From: Shewanellaceae bacterium
GTDB taxonomy: Bacteria > Pseudomonadota > Gammaproteobacteria > Enterobacterales > Shewanellaceae
Length of the DNA: 12,429 nt
Direction: 5' to 3'
Assembly (NCBI GenBank): GCA_016779685.1
Contig: JADHND010000029.1
Span: forward strand, 1-12,429
Part shown: positions 1 to 7,252 of the stretch, piece after piece
How positions within the stretch are numbered: position 1 is the first letter of the stretch
Layout of the letters: each line of letters begins with the position of its first letter
Made by a program: the position numbers and the translations under genes
Notes under the pieces: generated by a model
The model's input: only the letters and a program-made list of their open reading frames with translations
What the model was told of the DNA's origin: nothing
Databases searched by the model: none

Positions 1-1497
1 TTCAAGCGCAGCTTTGCAACCCTCCATAAGACGAGCAATTATGGGTCATCCATGGCGGTGGCGAAGGATGGTTCAGTCGTTGTGGTGGGCGCCGCAACCG
101 ATAATTTATATTGTTTTGAAAATAGCATCGAAGGTGATCCAACAAAATGCTATCCTGAAGAATCAGAATCAGAGTCAAGTATTGTCATTCATGGCACTGC
201 TTATGTGTATCATCCGGCAACGAAAAAGACTTGGATCATCAAGCCAAAACAAGACGCTACTTATTCAGCAGAATTTGGTACAAGTGTTGCTGTGTCAGGT
301 GATGGGCTCTTGTTAGCCGTTGGCGCGATAGGTGATCAAAGAGCAGGCGCTAATGATGCGTGTAATGGTATTGTTGCCGCGGCAGCCAAGTCGACAAAAT
401 GCACAATGAACCTAAGCAATCAAGTCATGGGAGCAGTGCACATTTACGCGTATCATAATTCAGCTTGGAAGCTGATATATTATGTGCACACTGACAACGC
501 TAACACTCCTAATATGAATAACTATAAATTTGGAACCAAGCTGATGTGGTCTGAAGATGGCACCACTTTGGTGGTGGGCATGCCTTCCGATAAAAACACG
601 CCTACAATAGGGAGTTATAATCAGCCAACGACCATAGGTACGGAATCAACGGCGCCGGGTGCGGTGTATGTCTATAAATATGATTCAGCCGACGGCTCGT
701 TAACGTTTGACTATTACTATCAGCAGGTGGGTGCAACAGCCTTGGGTAAATCTATGCATGCGATTTCGGATGGGGTGGTGGTCAATGCTGACAACTATGT
801 GTTGATGGTCAAACTTAAAGGATCAAACAGCCATGGCGTGACCCAACTGACAAGTCTGCCTACTTTACCTGCTGGGGTTTCCATCAGTGAAGCGAGTCTA
901 CAAGGCAATCAGTTGGCGATCGGCTTACCGAAGCTTTCATCTGACTGTAAGAAGATCACGGTGTTTAATGCAGACAAGTCCGCTGAAGATTGTCTAAATA
1001 ATAATGATCCCATCAAAGAATCGGGTGGTGTGATGGTCTTTGAGGTTGATTCGAACAACAATGAAGTCACGGCCAAAGCATTGGTCCGTTATGAGACAAG
1101 CATCGCCTCGGCTCATATGGGACGATCGTTATCGGTATCAACTGACCAAAAAACGATGTTTGTAGGCGTCTCAGATCACAACGCTTGCGTTAATATTCAT
1201 GGGTCAAGACAAGATTGTGGTCAAGCCAACAGCAATCTTAATTATGGCGCTATTGGACACTTTACCTTTGATGGCTCGACCTGGGCTGAACAAAGTTATA
1301 TTAAAGCTTCTAAAAATGTACCAAATGCCCACATGGGCGCCTCAGGTTCTATGCATCAAACGGATACCGATCTTTTCTTTCTACTCCAACATTCCAGTAG
1401 TTGTCAGGGGATTCAAGACGGTGCTTGCCAAGAAGAGCAAGGATATCGAGGGGTTGTATTACAGTATCAGTACAATGACAATGCCGATTCGTCTTGA
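1..1497 (+). CDS. Secreted FG-GAP-like beta-propeller protein, 5' end missing (upstream paralogue)
   Basis: The frame is open from the first base of the window, and residues before the first internal Met (base 52) already align with the next gene (RSF, then YG.S, then DG.VV.VGA), so the true start lies off the left edge. The protein consists of about seven beta-propeller blades of the FG-GAP type: a 'FG/YG.S.A.S.DG..L.VG.P' strand pair, a variable loop, then 'GAVYVYKY....W'. Five blades carry a loop bracketed by two cysteines (first pair at bases 112-114 and 148-150). It ends at a TGA 78 bases before the downstream paralogue, with which it is similar throughout, so this is a tandem duplication. 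No terminator lies between them, so co-transcription is likely. Such propellers usually sit outside the cytoplasm and mediate binding; no ligand or enzymatic role can be read from the sequence. Whether this copy is a lipoprotein cannot be seen. Confidence 0.85.
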   Translation, partial: FKRSFATLHKTSNYGSSMAVAKDGSVVVVGAATDNLYCFENSIEGDPTKCYPEESESESSIVIHGTAYVYHPATKKTWIIKPKQDATYSAEFGTSVAVSGDGLLLAVGAIGDQRAGANDACNGIVAAAAKSTKCTMNLSNQVMGAVHIYAYHNSAWKLIYYVHTDNANTPNMNNYKFGTKLMWSEDGTTLVVGMPSDKNTPTIGSYNQPTTIGTESTAPGAVYVYKYDSADGSLTFDYYYQQVGATALGKSMHAISDGVVVNADNYVLMVKLKGSNSHGVTQLTSLPTLPAGVSISEASLQGNQLAIGLPKLSSDCKKITVFNADKSAEDCLNNNDPIKESGGVMVFEVDSNNNEVTAKALVRYETSIASAHMGRSLSVSTDQKTMFVGVSDHNACVNIHGSRQDCGQANSNLNYGAIGHFTFDGSTWAEQSYIKASKNVPNAHMGASGSMHQTDTDLFFLLQHSSSCQGIQDGACQEEQGYRGVVLQYQYNDNADSS

Positions 1498-1561
1498 TGC
1501 TATTTAAAAATATTGTCTTAGTATAAGTCTGCAACAACTCTGTAAAAATTTCAGAGGCTAT

Positions 1562-1570
1562 GGAAGGAGA
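1562..1570 (+). promoter_or_regulatory. Strong ribosome binding site
   Basis: GGAAGGAGA ends five bases before the ATG at 1576. It is one of the best Shine-Dalgarno matches in the window and fixes the start of the second propeller gene. Confidence 0.8.
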
Positions 1571-1575
1571 ATATC

Positions 1576-3222
1576 ATGAAATTATGGCTGGGTTTAACGT
1601 TGATGTCGGCAGTGTTTATAAATATTGGTTGTAGTGATGAAGCGTCGGATGCCGCTGCTTCGAGTCAGATAGGCTTGATTAAGCTTCAGCGCAGTTTTTC
1701 AAGCCACCACCCGAATACGAACAGTTATGGAACTTCGTTATCCGCATCTCAGGATGGAACCGTCGTTGCTGTTGGCGCAGAGAGCGATGTTTTAAAATGC
1801 ACAGATAGTGGCAATGACGTTAACATCACCAATGACAAAACCAAGTGCACGATTGGAACCCTTGATAATGGTACAGTTTATGTGTACCACACAGATGGGG
1901 ACCAAACATGGTTTCTCAAACCTGAACAATCGCATTCAAAATCAGCCAAGTTTGGCGCCAGTGTCGCCTTGTCAAGTGATGGCCGGTGGTTGGCTGTCGG
2001 CGCTCCCAATGATTCTCATACAAACGATGTGACGCCAACAAATTGCTCGGCTGTTATCTCGCAAGACTACTTGAGCAGTAAATGTGATGCAGAAGCTGGT
2101 GCTTCAGGTAGTCAAGGGTTTGAAAATGGTGCGATTTATGTGTATAAATATGATGCTTCGGCGTGGACACTCCAATATCTGATACGTCAAGAACATGCAG
2201 GCACCATAGGCATGGAATCGTACCATTTTGGTCAAAAATTGATGTGGTCTGAAGATGGCACCATGTTGGTGGTAGGTGTGCCTTCCGATAAAAACTCACC
2301 GTTATCAGTGTACACCCAACCAACGGCGAACGGATCCGGATCGACACTTTATGGCTCGATATATGTCTACAAATTTGACAAAGACAATGACAATTTCCCT
2401 GCCAATCCTTTTGATTATTATTACCAGAGCCCTCAAACCGAAGCATTGGGAAAATACATGCATCCCACTGAAGATGGCGTGGTGGTGAACGGCGACTCAA
2501 ATGTGATGGTGGTCAAACTTAAACAAGCAAACAACAATGGTGTGACCGAACTGACAGGTATGCCTACGCTGCCGTCTCCAGTTACGATCAGTGAGGCGAA
2601 TTTATATGGTGATCAGTTGGTCATCGGTTTACCTAAATTGACTTCAGATTGTACCGGGGTGGTTGTCTTACCTGATCCTGACAATCATGCTGATAATTGT
2701 CTCAATGGCAATGGAACCACTGATGCTTATAAAGGCCCGTATACAGGGGGGGTGATGGTGTTAAAAGTGGCTAATTATGCAGTCACACCTCAAGCGCTCA
2801 TTAAATATACATCTCAGCTGGAAAAAGAACAAATAGGCCAGTCGTTGTTAATGTCACCGGATCAGCAGCTCATCATTTTTGGAAAAGAGGATGAAATTCA
2901 ATGCCCAGGTGTGTATCGACATACCGAGGAATGTAATAACTACGTACAGAACAACAATATATTCAATACCTCTGAAACAGGCGCAATCGGTATGTTCGCT
3001 GCGCAAGATTCGTCATGGGATGAAGTCATGTTTGTCAAATCTCCTGAGTTGATTCTATCTGAAAATATGGGCGGAACTGGGAAGATTTTTCGTTATGGAA
3101 ATTTTTATTATTTGATCCTAAATCATGCCAATAGCTGTCCAGGGATCCAAGATCTGAGTCAAGCTACAGCCTGTACGAAACAAACAGGTCTTGCGGGTGT
3201 GGTTCACCAATACAGTTTTTAG
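1576..3222 (+). CDS. FG-GAP-like seven-bladed beta-propeller lipoprotein (downstream paralogue)
   Basis: The 548-residue protein starts at an ATG behind a strong ribosome binding site. Residues 1-19 form a signal peptide ending in INIGC, a slightly atypical lipobox (Asn at -3) with Cys19 as the likely acylated residue; Ser follows, which fits outer-membrane sorting. The rest is a propeller with blades beginning near residues 51, 126, 218, 290, 336, 420 and 498; the best blades read 'FGASVALSSDG..LAVGAPND' then 'GAIYVYKYD..AW'. Apart from Cys19 there are exactly ten cysteines, in five close pairs: 75/91, 157/170, 359/375, 443/453 and 521/533. Each pair sits in the same loop of its blade, and all are conserved in the upstream paralogue. 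Blade 3 (about 218-265) and degenerate blade 4 lack them in both copies. Extracytoplasmic disulfide-stapled loops are the natural inference. Ligand and function are unknown; adhesion or surface recognition is possible but unproven. Confidence 0.88.
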   Translation: MKLWLGLTLMSAVFINIGCSDEASDAAASSQIGLIKLQRSFSSHHPNTNSYGTSLSASQDGTVVAVGAESDVLKCTDSGNDVNITNDKTKCTIGTLDNGTVYVYHTDGDQTWFLKPEQSHSKSAKFGASVALSSDGRWLAVGAPNDSHTNDVTPTNCSAVISQDYLSSKCDAEAGASGSQGFENGAIYVYKYDASAWTLQYLIRQEHAGTIGMESYHFGQKLMWSEDGTMLVVGVPSDKNSPLSVYTQPTANGSGSTLYGSIYVYKFDKDNDNFPANPFDYYYQSPQTEALGKYMHPTEDGVVVNGDSNVMVVKLKQANNNGVTELTGMPTLPSPVTISEANLYGDQLVIGLPKLTSDCTGVVVLPDPDNHADNCLNGNGTTDAYKGPYTGGVMVLKVANYAVTPQALIKYTSQLEKEQIGQSLLMSPDQQLIIFGKEDEIQCPGVYRHTEECNNYVQNNNIFNTSETGAIGMFAAQDSSWDEVMFVKSPELILSENMGGTGKIFRYGNFYYLILNHANSCPGIQDLSQATACTKQTGLAGVVHQYSF

Positions 3223-3247
3223 AGAGACCGACACCGCATTTCTGGTT

Positions 3248-3277
3248 AAAAAAACCGCCATCATGGCGGTTTTTTTT
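3248..3277. terminator. Bidirectional rho-independent terminator
   Basis: Stem CCGCCA (3255-3260), loop TCA, stem TGGCGG (3264-3269). It is preceded by seven A (3248-3254) and followed by eight T (3270-3277), so it can fold and terminate on both strands. It lies 25 bases after the propeller lipoprotein and 38 bases beyond the stop of the convergent methyltransferase gene, so it serves both operons. Confidence 0.9.
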
Positions 3278-3314
3278 GCTAGGGATGATCAGGTTAAAAG
3301 AGGGCTGCTCATGA

Positions 3315-4622
3315 TCAGCTGGTTGATAGCGCCGCTGCTTCGGTTGCAGCCACAGGGGTGGTTTCTGTGCCAAGCCACTGGCTTGTGAGTCCTTTCTGCT
3401 TGGGTTTATGGAACGTCAATTGATAAGATAAGATGGCTTTTTCTAAAAACGCCCCTTCGCAATAGCTTAAATAATAATGCCACAGACGTTGAAAGGTGTC
3501 ATCAAACCCAAGTTGTTGCATGGTTTGTTTTTGCTGGTCGCAGGACTCGCGCCAGTGCTGCAAGGTCATGGCGTAGTGCTGACCAATTTCTTGAACATGA
3601 TGCAGGGTCATATCTGTAAACTGAGCAATGTGTTCTAGAATGATCCCAAGGGAAGGTAGGCAACCGCCTGGAAAGATGTATTTCTGGATGAAATCTATGT
3701 TTTTACGGTAGCTGTCGTAACGATGATCCAACATGGTGATGGCTTGTAAGACCATGGTGCCATTGGGTTTTAGGCATTGATCGCATTTCTGAAAAAAATG
3801 GTGTAGATATTTATGTCCTACCGCTTCGATCATTTCAATCGAAACGATTTTATCGTATTGCTCTTGTAATTGCCGGTAATCTTGCTTAAGCAAGCGCACC
3901 TTACCCTGTAGGTTCTGCTCGAACAACTGCTGCGCGATGTAGTCATATTGGGCATCAGAAATGGTGGTGGTGGTTACATGACAATCATAAGCTTTGACCA
4001 AATGGATCGCCAGCCCACCCCAACCACTGCCAATTTCCAACACCCGATCACCCGGTTGAATATCCAAGGCCGCTGCAATGGCCTCTATTTTTTTAGTTTG
4101 TGCCCCGGCGAGATCTTGGTTGGGATGGTTAAAGCGAGCACAGGAGTATTGCATGTTGGGATCTAAAAATAAACGATAAAAGTCGTTGCCCAAATCATAA
4201 TGCGCCATGATGTTTTGCTTGGCTTTTTTTTCAGTATTCACTCGAATAAATTTTAAGTATTCATGGTTGAACTTAGTGAGCCATCGGGTTTTTTTCTCTA
4301 AGGCATCGAGTTGGTCTTGGTTGCGGGCTAAAGCTTGAATGACTTTGGTTAGGCAGGGGCTGCTCCATTTGTGCTGAAAGTAAGCCTCGGCTGCACCAAT
4401 GCTGCCATGACACACAATGTCATAGTAAAAGCTCGGATCGAACACCTCGATCTGGCCCGTTAAGCTGGCATGATGATCGCCCAGCATCACCGTGTGTCCG
4501 CCTTCGATGAATTGGATGCGGGCATCTTGGAGAATGGTTAAAATTTTAAAAAAAACCTTTTTATAATGCTGATATTTTTCCGCATTTGGGTTGCGATTTC
4601 GGTGTTTAAGGGTCTCGGTCAT
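3315..4622 (-). CDS. cfa: Cyclopropane-fatty-acyl-phospholipid synthase-like SAM methyltransferase
   Basis: A 435-residue member of the Cfa/Mycolic-acid-synthase family, which transfers a methylene or methyl group from S-adenosylmethionine to the double bond of phospholipid acyl chains at the inner membrane. The SAM site is LEIGSGWGG (195-203). By alignment from memory with E. coli Cfa, Cys161 (YSCARF), Glu266 (IEAVG), Ile295 and Tyr350 match active-site Cys139, Glu239, Ile268 and Tyr317, but the position of His266 is Gln293 (VLQAI). FIQKYIFPGGCLPS (311-324) is a strong family block. The frame is open to a GTG at 4691, but that start would overlap DUF1365 by 41 bases and lacks a ribosome site. 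ATG 4622 has GGACGGAG about 11 bases upstream and gives the usual family length, so I chose it. It is the last gene of the leftward operon. The exact product (cyclopropane, methylated or furan-precursor chain) is not determined; the symbol is by family. Confidence 0.9.
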   Translation of the reverse strand: MTETLKHRNRNPNAEKYQHYKKVFFKILTILQDARIQFIEGGHTVMLGDHHASLTGQIEVFDPSFYYDIVCHGSIGAAEAYFQHKWSSPCLTKVIQALARNQDQLDALEKKTRWLTKFNHEYLKFIRVNTEKKAKQNIMAHYDLGNDFYRLFLDPNMQYSCARFNHPNQDLAGAQTKKIEAIAAALDIQPGDRVLEIGSGWGGLAIHLVKAYDCHVTTTTISDAQYDYIAQQLFEQNLQGKVRLLKQDYRQLQEQYDKIVSIEMIEAVGHKYLHHFFQKCDQCLKPNGTMVLQAITMLDHRYDSYRKNIDFIQKYIFPGGCLPSLGIILEHIAQFTDMTLHHVQEIGQHYAMTLQHWRESCDQQKQTMQQLGFDDTFQRLWHYYLSYCEGAFLEKAILSYQLTFHKPKQKGLTSQWLGTETTPVAATEAAALSTS

Positions 4623-4650
4623 GTTGGTTATAGCTCCGTCCTTGCTGGAT

Positions 4651-5382
4651 TCATTGGTTGTGATGTTTGGGGTGGTTGACAAAAGGAACACCTTTGAGCC
4701 AAAGTTTTAGGGCTTGCCAGTAAATGGCACCGAGGACCTTGAGCGTCATGCAAGGCATGCTGCCCAAGGTACGCCAACCCGCCCATCCACCTAAAGGTTG
4801 ATGTTGTAGTTTTAAAGTAGCATCAAATATTTTATTTTGCTGCCGACTGTCCATGTGCAGATGAATTTTTTTGCGGGGCAGGGCGATATGCCAGTGGTAT
4901 TCGCCAGCCATGGTCATAAAAGGCGACACATGAAAGGCTTTGGGGGTCGGCTGCTGGCGTTGGCCATCCACCAAATAAAAATGGCGCTCATTCCATGGCG
5001 TGTTGCTTACCTCTGCCAAGACATATCGAAGTTCGCCTGTCTCATCCCCACAAAAATAAAAATTAACTGGACTGAAATAGAGTCCCCAGCAGCGGCCTTG
5101 CACCAGTGCCAAAGCTGGCCAAGTTGCTTCCCAGTCACCGCCCAGTGCTCGCACCTGATGAGCGAGGCGTTCAGCAAGGGTGCCAGACATGCCTTGAATG
5201 TAATCCCTTTCTTGAAAACGAATGGGATGATACCAAGCCTTTCCAACGGGCGCCGTTTGGTTTGGCCACGGTTCGTGGAGGGCAACGCCGAGCATGGCCA
5301 ATTTATATTGAAAGGCGTGCGCCCGAATATGAAACCGCCGATGGCGCACACTACCCCGATACAGCCCTGTGGGCAACTTCAT
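4651..5382 (-). CDS. DUF1365 family protein, fatty-acid-modification partner
   Basis: This 243-residue protein matches the DUF1365 family from its start (LPTGLYRGSVRHRRFHIRAHAF) through the block CWGLYFSPVNFYFC (about 94-107) to the C-terminal KVLGAIYWQALKLWLKG. The family is almost always found between an FAD-dependent oxidoreductase and a Cfa-like methyltransferase, exactly as here, and is believed to act with them on membrane fatty acids; its biochemical activity is not something I can state. There is no signal peptide, and an amphipathic to hydrophobic C-terminal stretch may touch the membrane. The ATG overlaps the stop of the upstream gene as ATGA, and AGGGG sits seven bases before it, so translation is probably coupled. 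The downstream methyltransferase starts 28 bases later. The antisense strand is also open over much of this gene, but that frame has no family resemblance. Confidence 0.9.
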   Translation of the reverse strand: MKLPTGLYRGSVRHRRFHIRAHAFQYKLAMLGVALHEPWPNQTAPVGKAWYHPIRFQERDYIQGMSGTLAERLAHQVRALGGDWEATWPALALVQGRCWGLYFSPVNFYFCGDETGELRYVLAEVSNTPWNERHFYLVDGQRQQPTPKAFHVSPFMTMAGEYHWHIALPRKKIHLHMDSRQQNKIFDATLKLQHQPLGGWAGWRTLGSMPCMTLKVLGAIYWQALKLWLKGVPFVNHPKHHNQ

Positions 5383-6623
5383 AGCGTCACCCCTAATCGC
5401 GCCGTCACATCGACGGCACTGTGCACCCCATCCTCATGAAAGCCTTGGTACCAGTAAGCGCCCACATAGTGGGTATGGCGCTGACCACAGATTTGCTGCC
5501 GCGCTTGTTGAAAGGGCAAACTGGCTTGGTTGAGCACGGGATGCGTATACTGAAAGCGACGTAGAATGTGTTCTGGCCGGATTAAATCCGTTTGATTGAG
5601 CGAGACACAAAAGGTGGTGTCGGTCTTGAGGCCTTGTAAGATGTTCATATTGTAGGTCACCGCCGCCGGTTGAGTGCGATCCCGATCCAGGCGATAGTTC
5701 CAACTGGCCCATGCCCTCGATAGAGGCGGCAGCAAGCTGGTGTCGGTATGCAGCACCACCTCGTTGTTCTGAAATGGGATGCCGCCTAAGATACGCTGCT
5801 CTGCTGGCGATGGATCCGCTAACAAAGCGAGCGCCTCATCAGCATGGCAGGCTAAGATCACCTCATCTACCCGCTGAGTAGCGTGGCCGAAGTGCAAGAG
5901 AATCCCCTCGGGCGTGCGTTCAATGTGCTGCAACTCGGCATTTAATTCGACGGGTTGTGACAGCGTACGGTGGATCTGCTCCATATAGGTTTTGGAGCCG
6001 CCTTGAATGACGTACCATTGTGGGCGGTTCCACACTTGCAGCAAACCATGATGATAAAAAAATTGAATAAAAAACCGCAAATCCAGTTGATCGGCATCGG
6101 CTAAATTGCTCGACCAGATGGCCGCTATCATGGGGTAGATGTAATGCTCGCGCACCCCGTGCGAAAAACGATGTTGATCCAAAAATTGTCCCAAATTGAT
6201 ATCGGGGATCTGATCAGAGTACAACCGCCGACACAAGCTGTTAAAGCGCAGAATATCACCAATCATGCCCCAAAAGCGCCGCTTAAATAGGTTGCTGCGG
6301 TCGGCGAACAGCGTGTTTAAGGTATGGCCGTTGTACATCATGCCGGTGCCAGCATGATAGACACTGAAACTCATTTCCGTCGGTTGATAAGCCACGCCCC
6401 ACTCATGTAACAGTTTGATAAACCGTGGATAGGTGCGGTTGTTGAACACAATAAAGCCGGTATCGATGGCGAGTTGTTGGCCTTGGTGGGGGATGGTGAC
6501 GGTGGCGGTGTGGCCACCGATATAGTCATTTTTTTCAAACACTTGAACCCGGTGCTTCCGGTTGAGCAGATAAGCACAGGTCATGCCTGCAATGCCGGAT
6601 CCGATGATGGCGATGTTTTTCAT
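5379..6623 (-). CDS. FAD-dependent oxidoreductase (flavin amine oxidase-like)
   Basis: A 414-residue protein with an N-terminal dinucleotide-binding fold: IAIIGSGIAGMTCAYLL has GSGIAG at 8-13, Glu30 ends the second strand (QVFEKN) to bind the ribose, and GGH follows at 36-38. The body reads like the NAD/FAD-binding amine-oxidase-type proteins linked to Cfa genes, with DTGFIVFNNRTYP (54-66) and the C-terminal YVGAYWYQGFHEDGV block, which resembles the flavin-contacting end of the family. In related operons such proteins are thought to act as desaturases or oxidases on acyl chains. In Rhodobacter a homologue has been linked to a desaturation step toward furan fatty acids; extending that here is inference. 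It starts 37 bases after the lipocalin stop, with only a weak AGGA site, and its stop overlaps the DUF1365 start by four bases, so the three enzymes are likely made together. Confidence 0.9.
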   Translation of the reverse strand: MKNIAIIGSGIAGMTCAYLLNRKHRVQVFEKNDYIGGHTATVTIPHQGQQLAIDTGFIVFNNRTYPRFIKLLHEWGVAYQPTEMSFSVYHAGTGMMYNGHTLNTLFADRSNLFKRRFWGMIGDILRFNSLCRRLYSDQIPDINLGQFLDQHRFSHGVREHYIYPMIAAIWSSNLADADQLDLRFFIQFFYHHGLLQVWNRPQWYVIQGGSKTYMEQIHRTLSQPVELNAELQHIERTPEGILLHFGHATQRVDEVILACHADEALALLADPSPAEQRILGGIPFQNNEVVLHTDTSLLPPLSRAWASWNYRLDRDRTQPAAVTYNMNILQGLKTDTTFCVSLNQTDLIRPEHILRRFQYTHPVLNQASLPFQQARQQICGQRHTHYVGAYWYQGFHEDGVHSAVDVTARLGVTL

Positions 6624-6660
6624 AAGTCTGTTGTGGTCATCCTGACGTTGTCAACTTAGT

Positions 6661-7188
6661 CTAAGAACGGGGTTGGTGTGATACCCAAATCAGTTCATCA
6701 ACAGCAAAACCCAGTGCCGTTGCCCTCTGTAAAAATTTTTGTTTGACGGCCGTCGGGACGGTACTGCGCCGCGCCAACAACCACAAGTAATCTCGATTGA
6801 AACCCGAGATAAAAGCGTACTGATATTGGGGATCGAGATAGAAGATCACGTAAGAGCTATAAAAAGGTCGAAAGAAAGACACTTTGAGATGGCCTTGGTT
6901 CGGATCGCCTATGCTCTCGGCATAGCCTGTTGCTTGTTGCCAAGCGGCCTCTGCGACATTGTAACCGCGATTGGTCACCAAAATACCCCCATCATCACGA
7001 ACTTGGTATTGGGCGGTGACATTGCTGAGTCCACGTTCAAAACCATGATCCAAACGCGCCACTTCGTACCAAGTACCTAAGTAACGTTGTTGGTTGAACG
7101 CGTTCACGGGCTCGATGCCTTCGGGCAATCCGGTACAACCCACCATAAGCAGCATGAGCGGTATAAACAAGGATGACCATATATGCAT
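6661..7188 (-). CDS. blc: Outer-membrane lipocalin, Blc family
   Basis: The start is set at ATG 7188, giving 175 residues, close to E. coli Blc. The open frame continues upstream to 7311 but would run into the ATPase gene and bury the signal peptide. Residues 1-18 are a lipoprotein signal ending LLMVGC, with Cys18 followed by Thr, which fits outer-membrane placement. The lipocalin signature is clear: YLGTWYEVARLDHGFERGL (36-54), then RDDGGILVTNRGYN (64-77), LKVSFFRPFY (101-110) and NRDYLWLLAR (131-140). Blc binds fatty acids and lysophospholipids and is linked to membrane lipid stress. Its position just ahead of the oxidoreductase-DUF1365-Cfa genes suggests it handles the lipids they modify or release (inference). 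A 64-base gap separates it from the ATPase gene; a promoter there is possible but I could not define a convincing -10 box. The ribosome site is weak (AGAGA about nine bases upstream). Confidence 0.93.
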   Translation of the reverse strand: MHIWSSLFIPLMLLMVGCTGLPEGIEPVNAFNQQRYLGTWYEVARLDHGFERGLSNVTAQYQVRDDGGILVTNRGYNVAEAAWQQATGYAESIGDPNQGHLKVSFFRPFYSSYVIFYLDPQYQYAFISGFNRDYLWLLARRSTVPTAVKQKFLQRATALGFAVDELIWVSHQPRS

Positions 7189-7252
7189 TGTGTTGTCTCT
7201 GTTGCTTTGATACCCGATCAGCTTCCCACGAATGCCCACATTTGTCAATGCA

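Noticed and set aside
4623..4691. N-terminal extension of the Cfa-like protein from GTG 4691
   Set aside because: It overlaps DUF1365 by 41 bases, lacks a ribosome site and adds residues not resembling the family; ATG 4622 is preferred.
4837..5439. 200-codon open frame on the + strand
   Set aside because: It is antisense to the well-supported DUF1365 gene and the end of the oxidoreductase gene, resembles no family, and has no ribosome site; it reflects the codon bias of the opposite strand.
7243..7248. Perfect minus-strand TTGACA ahead of the lipocalin gene
   Set aside because: No acceptable -10 hexamer lies 15-19 bases downstream, and a search for an ECF-type box in the same gap gave only a partial TGATC, so no promoter is called.
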